From positions 248,001 to 312,000 of the forward strand of contig NZ_VTYQ01000002.1 of the NCBI RefSeq assembly GCF_013113835.1: a stretch of 64,000 nucleotides of DNA, read 5' to 3'. The translations under genes and the position numbers were made by a program. This DNA comes from Vibrio sp. RE88 (lineage in GTDB: Bacteria > Pseudomonadota > Gammaproteobacteria > Enterobacterales > Vibrionaceae). The notes below the pieces were generated by a model. The model saw only the letters and a program-made list of their open reading frames with translations. It ran no database searches and was not told the origin of the DNA. Positions 1 to 9,455 of the stretch are shown here, piece after piece (positions within the stretch are counted from its first letter, which is position 1; each line of letters opens with the position of its first letter).

Positions 1-735
1 CAAATCAGATTGACGAATGAGCTCTTGTGCAATGAATGCGAAGCTTTGTAGTAACGTATCGCCAGCTTCATAGCCCAAACGGCGGTTTATCGCCCCCAAT
101 CCTTCTAAATGCACGTCTAACACCAGCACGCTGGTTTTGTGTCGCTTACAACGAGCCAGCATTTTTTCTAGTTCATTAGGAAAGGTGTTGTGATTGTACA
201 GATCGGTTAGCGGATCTTTTACTTCCATTAATGAGGCGTAGCGACGAGAGTCTTCCATCGATTTGGTGTGCAAAAATTGGAGTAAGATAGACAAATCCAA
301 CTGCAAGCGAAGCTCAAGTGAACGAGAACTCTCTAAGGAGCGGCAGCGGCTAGCCAGATTATCGATGATACATCGATGTAATACATGGCTCACAATGGAG
401 TAGTACTCATGCACCTCTTCATATTTGGCAATGCCAAGAATGTGTTGTGCGAGCCCTTCAATATACCCCTCTTCTAAATCTTGAGTCAGCAGCGTATCGA
501 GATAAGCATCTAAGGACTGGTGAATATGGAAGTGGCCAAGTATTTGGCTAACCACGTCAGAGTGTTCAAAATGCTGAAGGAGTTGAGTGTAGACCGCCGT
601 TTTAATCTCTTCTCGGCTTTCTTTGGTGAGTGAACTTTGCCATGCCTGACTATCGCCATATGACAAGGAAAGCGCGTCCAAGCGCTGGTGTAGTTCAAAC
701 GGTCCAAACTTAAACAGGTCACTAATCTGTGGCAT
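1..735 (-). CDS. GGDEF-domain protein, probable diguanylate cyclase (3' part beyond the left edge)
   Basis: The minus-strand frame is open from an ATG at 735 to the window edge. About 150 mostly helical residues, with no obvious membrane segment, precede a GGDEF domain that begins with KDPLTDLYNHNTF. The metal/substrate region follows as LVLDVHLEGLGAINRRLGYE with AGDTLL. The GG(D/E)EF loop lies outside the window, so activity cannot be judged. The DxxxF-like metal-binding stretch reads DVHLEGL, unlike the usual DxDxFK, so the domain may be divergent. The N-terminal part could be a cytoplasmic sensor but I do not recognise it. The gene is divergent from yejA with about 130 bp between. Confidence 0.75.
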   Translation of the reverse strand, partial: MPQISDLFKFGPFELHQRLDALSLSYGDSQAWQSSLTKESREEIKTAVYTQLLQHFEHSDVVSQILGHFHIHQSLDAYLDTLLTQDLEEGYIEGLAQHILGIAKYEEVHEYYSIVSHVLHRCIIDNLASRCRSLESSRSLELRLQLDLSILLQFLHTKSMEDSRRYASLMEVKDPLTDLYNHNTFPNELEKMLARCKRHKTSVLVLDVHLEGLGAINRRLGYEAGDTLLQSFAFIAQELIRQSDL

Positions 736-866
736 AGCGCATCCTTGACGTGAACTCTTCGATAGGTTTTTAGCGAACACCTATACTTATTCAAGTAATT
801 GAATTATTAATGTTAATTAATAGTATAGTAATGAAAGAATAGCGAATTCAGCTGAGGAAACAGGGA

Positions 867-2684
867 ATGACCAAAATGCGCAACGTCCTTTTAGGTGCCG
901 TGATCGCGAGCATTAGCTCGTTCGGTTACGCCAAAGTTATCGAAACGACCAGTTTGGTCGGTTTTGGTGAGGCTAAATACCCAAACAACTTTACTCATTT
1001 TGATTACGTAAACCCAGATGCCCCAAAGTTTGGCAAAATTACTTATGGTCGGGTCGGGACGTACGATAACTTTAACCGATTTGCCTCCAGAGGTGTCGCC
1101 GCTGCTGCAACAGGGGAGTTGTATGACACGCTCATGTTTTCTCCCAGTGATGAAATCGATGCTTACTACCCTCTGATCGCAGAGAGAGTGAGATATTCGG
1201 ACGACTATACCTGGCTTGAAATGGACATTAATCCTAAGGCACGTTTTCACGATGGTGAGCCAATAACTGCGCACGATGTGGCTTTCACGTTCGATAAATT
1301 CATGACGGAAGGTGTACCGCAGTATCGCGTTTACTACAAAGATATTAAGTCGGTAACGGCCAAGGACGATCTGACGGTCCGCATTGAAATGGCAACACCT
1401 AATCGCGAAAAGATGTTCAGCTTTGCTCAATCTACCCGTGTGTTGCCGGAACACTTTTGGAAAGACAAGAAATTTTCAGAACCTCTTTCTACGCCTCCAG
1501 TTGGCAGCTCAGCGTATAAAATTGCCGATTATAAATCTGGCCAGAGCGTGACTTATTCATTGGTTGATGACTATTGGGCGAAAGATCTACCGGTAAACGT
1601 CGGTCGTAATAATTTCAAGGAAGTGCAATACGACTACTACCGGGATGACACTGTAATGTTGGAAGCTTTCAAAGCAGGTGAATTTGATTTTCGTTTGGAA
1701 ACCTCGGCGAAGTTCTGGGCAAATTCGTACACGGGTGTGAACTTTGATAAAGGTTACATCACCAAACAGGAAATCCCTCATCAAAAACCAGAAAACACAC
1801 AAGCTTTTGTATTCAATACGCAAAGTGATGTATTTAAAGATGCCAGAGTCCGTGAGGCGCTGACCTATGCGATGGACTTTGAGTGGATGAACAAGAATAT
1901 GTTCTACGGTCAGTACACTCGAACACGTAGTTACTTCCAGAATACCGACTATGAAGCGAAGGGCGTACCGAGCGCTCAGGAGTTGAAGGTTTTAGAGCCG
2001 TTTAAAGACGAGATTCCACCTCGTGTGTTTACAGAAGAGTTTCAGCCTCCGGTTACCGATGGTTCGGGGCGTATTCGTGCCCAGATGCGTACAGCGTTTA
2101 AGCTGCTAAAAGAAGCAGGTTGGGAGCTGAAAAACAAAGTACTAACCAATACCAAAACAGGTGAACCGTTTAGCTTTGAGCTATTGATCTATAGCCCGAC
2201 TGCGGAGCGTATTGCGATTCCAGTACAGAAAAATATGAAGCGTATGGGCATCGATATGAAGATCCGCTCAGTTGATACCACACAGTACATTAAGCGACTT
2301 CGTGATCGCGACTTTGACATGGTCTCTTCAGCCTACTCTGCGAACCCATATCCAAGCCCGAACTTAATGATTGTCTGGAACTCCAACTACATTGACTCGA
2401 CCTACAACACGGCGGGTGTTATTGATCCAGTCGTTGATAGTCTAACGATGGAAATCTCCAAGAAACAGCAAGACCCAGATGCATTGCTTTCTTTAGGGCG
2501 TGCTCTCGATCGCGTGTTGCAGTGGAACTTTTACATCATTCCACAATGGCACGTGAGTGAATATCGTGTAGCGATGTGGGACAAATTTGAGCGTCCGGAA
2601 AATATGCCTAGATATGACTTAGGTATTGATACTTGGTGGATATCAAAGGATAAAGCCGCCAAGTTGCCTGAAAAACGACGTTAA
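867..2684 (+). CDS. yejA: YejA-type periplasmic oligopeptide-binding protein (SBP family 5)
   Basis: Periplasmic binding component of a Yej ABC importer, known in enterobacteria for microcin C and oligopeptide uptake. The 605-residue length matches E. coli YejA. The signal peptide ends near GYA. The family 5 fold shows as HFDYVNPDAPKFG near the mature N-terminus, FHDGEPITAHDVAFTFDK and a long C-terminal lobe ending in IDTWWIS. A GAGG-type ribosome site 9 nt upstream supports the ATG at 867; a second in-frame ATG lies three codons later. It is first of four tightly packed genes (yejABEF), with 11 bp to yejB. The substrate here is inferred from the family only. Confidence 0.93.
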   Translation: MTKMRNVLLGAVIASISSFGYAKVIETTSLVGFGEAKYPNNFTHFDYVNPDAPKFGKITYGRVGTYDNFNRFASRGVAAAATGELYDTLMFSPSDEIDAYYPLIAERVRYSDDYTWLEMDINPKARFHDGEPITAHDVAFTFDKFMTEGVPQYRVYYKDIKSVTAKDDLTVRIEMATPNREKMFSFAQSTRVLPEHFWKDKKFSEPLSTPPVGSSAYKIADYKSGQSVTYSLVDDYWAKDLPVNVGRNNFKEVQYDYYRDDTVMLEAFKAGEFDFRLETSAKFWANSYTGVNFDKGYITKQEIPHQKPENTQAFVFNTQSDVFKDARVREALTYAMDFEWMNKNMFYGQYTRTRSYFQNTDYEAKGVPSAQELKVLEPFKDEIPPRVFTEEFQPPVTDGSGRIRAQMRTAFKLLKEAGWELKNKVLTNTKTGEPFSFELLIYSPTAERIAIPVQKNMKRMGIDMKIRSVDTTQYIKRLRDRDFDMVSSAYSANPYPSPNLMIVWNSNYIDSTYNTAGVIDPVVDSLTMEISKKQQDPDALLSLGRALDRVLQWNFYIIPQWHVSEYRVAMWDKFERPENMPRYDLGIDTWWISKDKAAKLPEKRR

Positions 2685-2695
2685 CAGAGGGATAG

Positions 2696-3784
2696 ATGGC
2701 AGCCTATATATTTCGTCGCTTACTCTTGGTGATCCCCACGCTGTGGGCGATCATCACCATCAATTTCTTCATTATTCAGGTAGCACCGGGAGGGCCGGTT
2801 GAGCAGGCTATTGCGCAGCTAGAAGGGCATAGCTCTGGCATTATGGAACGTTTTGCTGGGGGCGGCAGTGAAGTTGACCTCGATGTAGGAAGTGATGCTA
2901 ACTCGACTGGCTATAAAGGCTCGCGAGGCTTGGACCCAGAAGTGGTTGAAGAGATAAAAAAGCAGTTTGGTTTTGATAAGCCTCTGCATGTGCGTTACTT
3001 CGAAATGCTCAAAAACTACGCTACATTCAACTTTGGTGAAAGCCTGTTCAAAGGCGGTAATGTGATTGATTTGATTATCGAGCGCTTACCCGTCTCTATT
3101 TCATTGGGTTTGTGGAGCACGCTGATCATTTACTTGATTTCTATTCCTTTGGGCATCATGAAGGCTATCCACCATGGCTCCCGATTTGATGTTTGGTCAA
3201 GCGCTGTAGTGATTGTTGGGTATGCGATCCCCGGTTTCCTGTTCGCCATCATCTTGATTATCTTATTTGCGAGTGGCAATTACTTTAGTTGGTTTCCGCT
3301 TCGGGGGCTGGTATCCAGCAACTTTGAGCAGCTCGTTTGGTATGAGCAAATCATCGATTATTTCTGGCATCTGACATTACCGATACTGGCAATGGTTATC
3401 GGTGGGTTTGCAACACTGAGTATGCTGACGAAGAACTCTTTTCTCGATGAGATCAATAAACAATACGTTGTAACGGCACGAGCGAAAGGTCTGGATGAAA
3501 GAAGTATTCTTTACAAACACGTGTTTCGCAATGCGATGTTGATCATCATTGCTGGTTTCCCTGCGGCGTTCATCAGCATCTTTTTCACCGGCTCCATGCT
3601 GATTGAAGTAATGTTCTCACTCGAAGGGATTGGCTTACTCGGGTTTGAGTCAACCATACAGCGAGACTATCCAGTCGTATTTAGTTCCCTTTACATTATG
3701 ACCTTGCTTGGCCTAATTCTGAGCATAATTTCTGATTTAACATACACCTGGGTTGACCCAAGAATTGATTTTGAGGCGCGTTAA
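2696..3784 (+). CDS. yejB: Yej ABC importer permease YejB
   Basis: Inner-membrane permease subunit (BPD_transp_1, DppB/OppB type) of the YejABEF importer. The 362 residues match the family (about 364). The protein opens with a membrane segment ([20 protein letters not shown]) followed by the long periplasmic loop typical of YejB (about residues 35-115). It then has five more hydrophobic segments and the EAA loop around [19 protein letters not shown] that contacts the ATPase. An AGAGGG ribosome site precedes the ATG. The stop codon TAA overlaps the ATG of yejE by one base, so the two are probably translationally coupled. Confidence 0.94.
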   Translation: MAAYIFRRLLLVIPTLWAIITINFFIIQVAPGGPVEQAIAQLEGHSSGIMERFAGGGSEVDLDVGSDANSTGYKGSRGLDPEVVEEIKKQFGFDKPLHVRYFEMLKNYATFNFGESLFKGGNVIDLIIERLPVSISLGLWSTLIIYLISIPLGIMKAIHHGSRFDVWSSAVVIVGYAIPGFLFAIILIILFASGNYFSWFPLRGLVSSNFEQLVWYEQIIDYFWHLTLPILAMVIGGFATLSMLTKNSFLDEINKQYVVTARAKGLDERSILYKHVFRNAMLIIIAGFPAAFISIFFTGSMLIEVMFSLEGIGLLGFESTIQRDYPVVFSSLYIMTLLGLILSIISDLTYTWVDPRIDFEAR

Positions 3785-4821
3785 TGCTGACGAAAAGAAG
3801 ACGTAATCCGTTAAATGAAGCGCGCTGGCTTAGGTTTCGAGCAAACAAACGTGGTTACTGGTCACTGTGGATTTTCATGACGCTGTTCGTGTTTAGCTTG
3901 TTTGCAGAACTGATAGCCAACGATAAGCCATTGCTAGTGGAGTACGAAGGTGCGTGGTATTACCCGATCACGACTCAATATGCGGAAACTGAGTTTGGTG
4001 GGGAATTTGAGACCGAAGCGGATTACACCGATCCGTATGTCATTGAGCTGATTGAAGAGAAAGGATACATCATCTGGCCTTTGATTCGTTTTAGCTACGA
4101 CACGATCAATTACAACATCTCTGGTTCGGTGCCCTCTGCGCCCGACAACGTTAACCTACTTGGTACCGATGACAAAGGACGGGATGTGCTGGCACGAATC
4201 ATCTATGGTTTCAGGATCTCTGTTCTGTTTGGTTTTGTACTGACCATTATTTCCAGCGTGATTGGAGTGATTGTTGGGGCTTCACAAGGCTACTACGGTG
4301 GCTGGCTTGATTTGTTAGGCCAGCGCTTTATCGAAGTCTGGTCAGGAATGCCGACGCTTTTCTTGTTGATTATTCTGTCCAGTTTCGTCGAACCCAATTT
4401 CTGGTGGCTACTCGGTATTATGGTTTTGTTTAGCTGGATGAGCTTAGTTGGGGTCGTCAGGGCAGAGTTTCTGCGTTGCCGTAACTTTGATTATGTGAGA
4501 GCAGCGCAGGCAATGGGCGTGAATGACAGCCGTATCATGAGACGCCACATGCTACCCAATGCGATGGTCGCCTCTTTGACCATGATGCCTTTCATTCTTT
4601 CCGGCTCGGTAACCACACTGACTTCTCTTGATTTTCTGGGCTTTGGATTACCGGCTGGTTCGCCTTCATTAGGTGAATTATTGGCGCAAGGGAAAGCTAA
4701 TTTACAAGCTCCATGGCTAGGCTTCTCTGCCTTTTTTGTATTGTCGGTAATGCTGACTCTGCTAGTGTTTGTTGGCGAAGCCGTTCGCGACGCTTTTGAC
4801 CCTCATCATCAGGGGAGATAA
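3784..4821 (+). CDS. yejE: Yej ABC importer permease YejE
   Basis: Second permease subunit (DppC/OppC type) of the Yej importer, 345 residues, the expected length. The positively charged N-terminus ([24 protein letters not shown]) leads into the first membrane segment. A large periplasmic region with LLGTDDKGRDVLARIIYG follows, then five membrane segments. The EAA loop is DYVRAAQAMGVNDSRIMRRH. The C-terminus ends in VREAVRDAFDP-type residues (GEAVRDAFDPHH) typical of this family. Its ATG shares one base with the yejB stop, and yejF starts 2 bp after its own stop. It should work only as a heterodimer with YejB. Confidence 0.94.
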   Translation: MLTKRRRNPLNEARWLRFRANKRGYWSLWIFMTLFVFSLFAELIANDKPLLVEYEGAWYYPITTQYAETEFGGEFETEADYTDPYVIELIEEKGYIIWPLIRFSYDTINYNISGSVPSAPDNVNLLGTDDKGRDVLARIIYGFRISVLFGFVLTIISSVIGVIVGASQGYYGGWLDLLGQRFIEVWSGMPTLFLLIILSSFVEPNFWWLLGIMVLFSWMSLVGVVRAEFLRCRNFDYVRAAQAMGVNDSRIMRRHMLPNAMVASLTMMPFILSGSVTTLTSLDFLGFGLPAGSPSLGELLAQGKANLQAPWLGFSAFFVLSVMLTLLVFVGEAVRDAFDPHHQGR

Positions 4822-4823
4822 CT

Positions 4824-6416
4824 ATGACCAAACCAGTATTAACAATAGGCGGTCTATCAGTAGGGTTTGGCCGTGGAAAAGATGTCGAACAAGTGACTAA
4901 TCAGGTTTCATTGTCTATCAACAAAGGCGAAACGCTTGCACTGGTTGGAGAGAGTGGCTCAGGCAAGTCTGTCACCGCAAATTCAGTGTTGAAGCTACTT
5001 CCTAAGGGCTCATCCCATTATTTGCAAGGTAGTATCAATTTTGATGGTATCGATATGCTGAGCTGCTCGGAGAGGCAACTACGGGGTATTCGCGGTGGCC
5101 GGATCGGAATGATCTTTCAAGAGCCGATGGTGTCTCTTAACCCTTTACACAAAGTTGGAAAGCAACTGGTTGAAACGCTGTCCATTCATCGCGGTGTGCG
5201 ACAGAAAAAAGCGGAGACCTTAGCGATTGAGTGGCTAGGTAAAGTGGGTATCCGTAATCCGGATGTGAAGATTAATGCGTACCCCCATGAGTTGTCGGGC
5301 GGCGAAAGGCAGCGAGTGATGATAGCCATGGCCTTGATTAACGAGCCTGAGCTTCTAATTGCTGATGAGCCAACAACAGCACTGGATGTGTCCGTGCAGG
5401 CGCAAATTTTGGATCTCTTGAAAGACCTTCAGCAAGAACTGGGCATGGCAATGCTGTTTATCACCCATGATCTCAGTATTGTGCGTCGAATCGCGGATAG
5501 AGTTGCGGTGATGCAAAATGGAGAATTAGTCGAAGAGGCGGATTGTCGTTCTCTCTTCTCCGAGCCTAAGCACCCATACACGCAGAAACTCATTAACTCT
5601 GATCCTAGAGGCTTGCCAGTCGAAACTCCGGTTGATTCTAGCAGCCTCTTGTCAGTCGATAATCTTAGAGTCTGGTTTCCTATAACGGGAGGCTTATTTA
5701 AGCGTGTTGTCTCTCATATTAAAGCTGTTACGGATATGAAATTTGACCTAAAGCGAGGGCACTCGATAGGGCTGGTGGGCGAAAGCGGCTCCGGTAAGTC
5801 AACAACGGGTATGGCCATCTTACGCCTTGTGCACTCCGAGGGTTCAATCTTTTACCAGCAGCAGGAGCTGCAAGGCTTAGATCGAAAGCGCATGCTGCCG
5901 TATCGAAGTAAAATGCAGGTGGTGTTTCAAGACCCATTTTCTGCACTTAACCCGCGGATGTCTGTCGCACAGGTAATTGGAGAAGGGCTACGTGTTCATC
6001 ACGAATACGACGATGCCACTGTAGATAAGATGATCTGCGAGGTTATGGAGGAAGTGGATCTCGATCCTGAAACTCGCCACCGTTATCCAAATGAATTCTC
6101 TGGCGGGCAGCGTCAACGTATTGCGATAGCCAGAGCGTTGATTCTTAAGCCTGAGTTTATTCTACTTGATGAGCCCACATCATCTCTGGATCGCACAGTT
6201 CAGGCTCAAGTCTTGGATTTGCTGAAATCGCTACAGGAAAAGTATCAGCTGACATATTTGTTTATCAGCCATGACTTGAATGTCGTCAAATCGTTATGTC
6301 ACTACACCATTGTCATGAAGCAAGGCGGGATTGTTGAGCAGGGCGAGACGGCTTTGTTATTTAAGCAACCAGAACAGTCCTATACCAAAGAGTTGGTCGA
6401 GCTTTCGAGTTTTTAG
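4824..6416 (+). CDS. yejF: Yej ABC importer ATPase YejF (two fused nucleotide-binding domains)
   Basis: A 530-residue cytoplasmic ATPase carrying both ABC domains in one chain, as in E. coli YejF. The first domain has Walker A GESGSGKS (about residue 42), signature LSGGERQR and Walker B LLIADEP. The second has Walker A GESGSGKST (about 320), signature FSGGQRQR and Walker B ILLDEP, each followed by the switch His (ITHD, ISHD). All catalytic motifs look intact. It completes the importer and is the last gene of the operon; a strong hairpin with a T-run follows 15 bp downstream. Confidence 0.94.
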   Translation: MTKPVLTIGGLSVGFGRGKDVEQVTNQVSLSINKGETLALVGESGSGKSVTANSVLKLLPKGSSHYLQGSINFDGIDMLSCSERQLRGIRGGRIGMIFQEPMVSLNPLHKVGKQLVETLSIHRGVRQKKAETLAIEWLGKVGIRNPDVKINAYPHELSGGERQRVMIAMALINEPELLIADEPTTALDVSVQAQILDLLKDLQQELGMAMLFITHDLSIVRRIADRVAVMQNGELVEEADCRSLFSEPKHPYTQKLINSDPRGLPVETPVDSSSLLSVDNLRVWFPITGGLFKRVVSHIKAVTDMKFDLKRGHSIGLVGESGSGKSTTGMAILRLVHSEGSIFYQQQELQGLDRKRMLPYRSKMQVVFQDPFSALNPRMSVAQVIGEGLRVHHEYDDATVDKMICEVMEEVDLDPETRHRYPNEFSGGQRQRIAIARALILKPEFILLDEPTSSLDRTVQAQVLDLLKSLQEKYQLTYLFISHDLNVVKSLCHYTIVMKQGGIVEQGETALLFKQPEQSYTKELVELSSF

Positions 6417-6430
6417 ACGCTGAGAAACAC

Positions 6431-6461
6431 AAAGGCTGCAAACTGCAGCCTTTGATTTTTT
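6431..6461. terminator. Intrinsic terminator after yejF, possibly bidirectional
   Basis: A perfect 10-bp stem (AAAGGCTGCA paired with TGCAGCCTTT) with a 3-nt loop is followed by GATTTTTTG on the plus strand. It lies between the convergent yejF and M16 genes. On the minus strand the hairpin is followed by GTGTTTCTC, a weaker T-run. Confidence 0.8.
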
Positions 6462-6463
6462 GT

Positions 6464-7756
6464 TTAGATATTTTTTAGTCTGTGAGCCCAGATCTTTTCA
6501 AACTCTTTGCTAATGTCGATTTCACTTAAATGTGCCACGTGAAAATCGATAAGTTCGAGCTCAAAGGATGGTGTGGTGTAGACCGAGCCATTATCAATCG
6601 CGTTGACCATGCGATCCGCCATAGCGGCTGGCCCAGCCTGCCTAAATGCAGCTAATTCTGCTTGTTTGTTCAATCGAATCTCACTAACGGCCGCTTCATA
6701 TTCAGAATGTGTAAAGCCTACCGCTAACGCTGTTTTGACTTCTTGATCAACAATCTGTTTTATAGCTTGCTGTTCACCATCAGGAATCTTTGAAACCAAC
6801 ACTTGAGATAAGAGTTTCTGGTTAAACAAGATTTCATTCTTAACAGAAACGGTTGCCGAAGAGTGGGCATTAACCAATGCAGACTCAATACGATGCTCTA
6901 GGATCTGATTGGCAATAGTGGCGAGCAATACGTCTTTTCGCATCAATTTGCTATCGACATCGTCCGACACAGGCGATAGCGCACTGAGTGAAACACTATG
7001 TTCCCCTTGAATACCTGAAATTCCTTTGTTACGCATACTTAGAGTAGGCAGCTGAGTTTTAGTCGGAGGTGTTGGGTTATGCCATTGAGAAAACGCCTTC
7101 TGCACCTTATTGTGCAGCGTACGAGCTTTGAAGTTCCCTACGATAACAAAAGTCATGTTTGTTGGTACATAATACTGGGAAAAGTAGTGCTCTAGATCTT
7201 CCGACTGCACTTGGCTGGCTGATGCTTCGTTTACTGACGAAGTACCTTTACCCAGCTCTAAAGCGTCACGCTGCTTCTGGCTGACGACAGTGGGGTAATC
7301 GGTCAGATTTGGTGACTGATTCCAAGCTTGCTGCACAAAGGTCTGCTGCGAGAAGCTTGCCTCGATGAACTCCAATGCACCTTCTAATGACTGTTGATTG
7401 TTGCCTGTTGTGCTTAGACTGTAGACGGTTTGCTGGTAATCCGTCGTTGCTGACCACTTTGAATCGCCAATTATTTGATTCGCGACAACACGAGAGACCG
7501 GAAGATGCGAAGGCTCCTGAGCAACACCAGCTCCAACTCTAAGGCGCAGCTCTAATGCTTGTTGCTTGTTAGGCGTAGCAACTAAAACCAAGCGCATGCC
7601 ATTTTCTAGAACCGAAGCCTCAATATTACGAGGCATCGTAATATCGGTATGTTCGAACCAAAGGGGAGAGGTTGGTTTTGCGATAACAGGCAAGGCAGTG
7701 ATAGCAGTAAAAACAGCTGTCAACGTTATTGTTAAAGCGCGGTTATAGATAGACAC
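6464..7756 (-). CDS. Peptidase M16 (insulinase)-family protein lacking the zinc motif
   Basis: A secreted 430-residue protein with a signal peptide (cleavage near VIAKP) and the M16 architecture of two homologous alpha/beta halves. The first half is recognised from the opening strand VLENGMRLVLVATP and ELRLRVGAGVAQEP. The second shows in the YYVPTNMTFVIVGNF segment typical of M16 domains. Where active members carry HxxEH this protein reads SHLPVSRVVANQI, so neither zinc histidines nor the catalytic Glu are present. It is probably a non-catalytic subunit or chaperone-like paralogue. The start is a GTG at 7756 with AGGAG seven bases upstream. It is expressed alone behind its own promoter and a structured 150-nt leader. 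Confidence 0.8.
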   Translation of the reverse strand: MSIYNRALTITLTAVFTAITALPVIAKPTSPLWFEHTDITMPRNIEASVLENGMRLVLVATPNKQQALELRLRVGAGVAQEPSHLPVSRVVANQIIGDSKWSATTDYQQTVYSLSTTGNNQQSLEGALEFIEASFSQQTFVQQAWNQSPNLTDYPTVVSQKQRDALELGKGTSSVNEASASQVQSEDLEHYFSQYYVPTNMTFVIVGNFKARTLHNKVQKAFSQWHNPTPPTKTQLPTLSMRNKGISGIQGEHSVSLSALSPVSDDVDSKLMRKDVLLATIANQILEHRIESALVNAHSSATVSVKNEILFNQKLLSQVLVSKIPDGEQQAIKQIVDQEVKTALAVGFTHSEYEAAVSEIRLNKQAELAAFRQAGPAAMADRMVNAIDNGSVYTTPSFELELIDFHVAHLSEIDISKEFEKIWAHRLKNI

Positions 7757-7916
7757 AGCAAACTCCTGAAGAAAATCTTAAGTGTTTCCCTGTTCATCAA
7801 TCGACCTGTCTGAGACAACTTAGCGGCGAAATTGAGCGAAAATCGTATCCATGATTGAGAAAGGATGGCCTTTCCTCGCATCGCTGGTTTGTTACAACCA
7901 GAGTTGAACGTATTCA

Positions 7917-7945
7917 TTTATAAAATGTGGCGGGATTTTGTACAA
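7917..7945 (-). promoter_or_regulatory. Probable sigma-70 promoter of the M16-family gene
   Basis: On the minus strand a -35 TTGTAC (7945-7940), a 17-bp spacer and a -10 TATAAA (7922-7917) are seen. Transcription would begin near 7910 and give a leader of about 150 nt. That leader can form two hairpins, at 7884-7901 (CTGGTT/AACCAG) and 7857-7877 (AAAGG/CCTTT extended by GAG/CTC). No known riboswitch is recognised. Confidence 0.5.
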
Positions 7946-8008
7946 CTTAACTTGATTAGTCAAACTGTATTCGATTTTGAGTAGACTATGTCTCGTTCTT
8001 GAAACAGG

Positions 8009-9337
8009 TTAGCAGTCTGTTTGTTGGCAATAGATTACGTTACGTCCATTCTCTTTTGCTTTGTAAAGAAGCACATCAGCTTGTTTTAAGGATTGAGATA
8101 AAGTGCCAACCACCAGATGTAAGCCGCCCGATATCGTTACGTTCGGAGCTTGGGTGAATTGTGATACATCGGTACGGACTCTGTCCATCACTAGCTTGGC
8201 ATCTTGAAGTGACGTTGTGTTGATTAGCACGACAAACTCCTCTCCACCGATACGAAAAGCGTAATCGGCAACGCGAATACGAGATTTAATGATGGCAGCA
8301 ACACGTTTGATGACTTGGTCGCCTACATCGTGACCGTACTTGTCATTCACGGCTTTGAAATGATCAATGTCGAATATGCCAATAAAGTAGCCTTTACTGG
8401 CTAAGCTTTGTTGCTCTACTTTCTGCAGATAGTGGCGGTTATGTAAACCAGAAAGTTGGTCGGTGTAGGTGATTTTATTTAACTCACGGCGCTCTTGCCT
8501 GAGTTTATAAAGATAGTAGGATGCCCCAATGCTGATGCACAAAAGTGCCAAGATCAGATAAAGATATTTTGGAATAAACTCGTCTCTAGGAACCACTTTT
8601 AGAAGGAAATAAGGCTTACCACTGAAAAAACCGATGTCTCTATAAACAAAATAATTGTCGCCTTGTTCGAGTATGCCTTCCGAACGCTGACTGCGATTCA
8701 AATCATTCCAGATTTTCGAGTAAACATCGGGCAAATACTGATAACTGCTGATAGCGGGATGTGAGCTTGAATAAATAAAACCATCGTCATCCATCAGCAA
8801 TATATTGTCGCGACTTGTGTTATTAAATTCACTCATATCCACGTCCAAGACAAGGTAGCCAAGGTGTTGGAATCCTTGATACACAGGCGCGATCTCAGTA
8901 AACAAGCCTAAGTCGGGTTGATAGAGTATTTGGTGCGCTTCCTGGTTCAGGCTACTGGCGTAAAAAGAGTTATAAGAATCAATGAGATTCTTGTATCGAT
9001 AATGACGAGAAGGGGTTTTGCTGACTATCTCAATACTGGTAATCAAGTTCTGATTTTCCAGTAAATGCTGAGTAAGATCATTAAACAGGTCGGGATGCGT
9101 GAAGTACTGCTGAGCAATATGGGTTTTGCTGAGAGCGGTATAACTGCTGATTTGCTGTTTACGCAAATTCAGTGTCTCGTCAATGGCTTTTAGCTGGAAC
9201 GAGATGTCTTTCTTTTTGGCGTCTTTGATGAAGCTTAGAGGCGTGTTAACAATGAAAACAGCAACAAGCATGAGTGCCAAACAACGCAGTTCTATATTGG
9301 CGGACGAGCTGAGAGGCCTGCTGTAATGTAAAAACAT
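8009..9337 (-). CDS. Membrane-bound diguanylate cyclase with periplasmic sensor
   Basis: Makes c-di-GMP from two GTP; 442 residues. Two membrane segments (about residues 15-34 and 260-280) enclose a periplasmic domain of about 220 residues that looks like a Cache-type ligand-binding module (YLVLDVDMSEFN, ILLMDDDGFIYSSSHP). The cytoplasmic GGDEF domain starts at TYTDQLSGLHNRHYL. It has the metal residues in FDIDHFKAVNDKYGHDVGD and an active-site loop RIGGEEF. An RVAD motif five residues before GGEEF is the inhibitory I-site, so product feedback is expected. The ligand is unknown. A PAS-GGDEF-EAL gene lies just upstream on the same strand, 118 bp away. Confidence 0.9.
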   Translation of the reverse strand: MFLHYSRPLSSSANIELRCLALMLVAVFIVNTPLSFIKDAKKKDISFQLKAIDETLNLRKQQISSYTALSKTHIAQQYFTHPDLFNDLTQHLLENQNLITSIEIVSKTPSRHYRYKNLIDSYNSFYASSLNQEAHQILYQPDLGLFTEIAPVYQGFQHLGYLVLDVDMSEFNNTSRDNILLMDDDGFIYSSSHPAISSYQYLPDVYSKIWNDLNRSQRSEGILEQGDNYFVYRDIGFFSGKPYFLLKVVPRDEFIPKYLYLILALLCISIGASYYLYKLRQERRELNKITYTDQLSGLHNRHYLQKVEQQSLASKGYFIGIFDIDHFKAVNDKYGHDVGDQVIKRVAAIIKSRIRVADYAFRIGGEEFVVLINTTSLQDAKLVMDRVRTDVSQFTQAPNVTISGGLHLVVGTLSQSLKQADVLLYKAKENGRNVIYCQQTDC

Positions 9338-9391
9338 TTCCTATGTTTATCTTGCTTATATAGTCATCAAGAACTCAAATGTTATGGAGCA

Positions 9392-9434
9392 TTGTCACAA
9401 AAGTCTATTAAGACGGATGAAACTTTTGTGACAA
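9392..9434. repeat. 13-bp inverted repeat between two c-di-GMP genes
   Basis: TTGTCACAAAAGT (9392-9404) and ACTTTTGTGACAA (9422-9434) are perfect inverted copies separated by 17 nt. They lie between the EAL gene and the downstream diguanylate cyclase gene. There is no T-run after the hairpin on either strand, so this is as likely to be a regulator-binding site or an RNA structure as a terminator. Confidence 0.6.
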
Positions 9435-9455
9435 CACACCACTAAGCGAGCTGAA

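Noticed and set aside
510..794. 94-residue minus-strand frame at the left edge
   Set aside because: It lies in another frame of the GGDEF gene, which has family similarity over its whole visible length.
7732..7917. 61-residue minus-strand frame overlapping the start of the M16 gene
   Set aside because: Its first codon lies in the proposed -10 element and it has no ribosome site; it reads through the hairpins of the leader.
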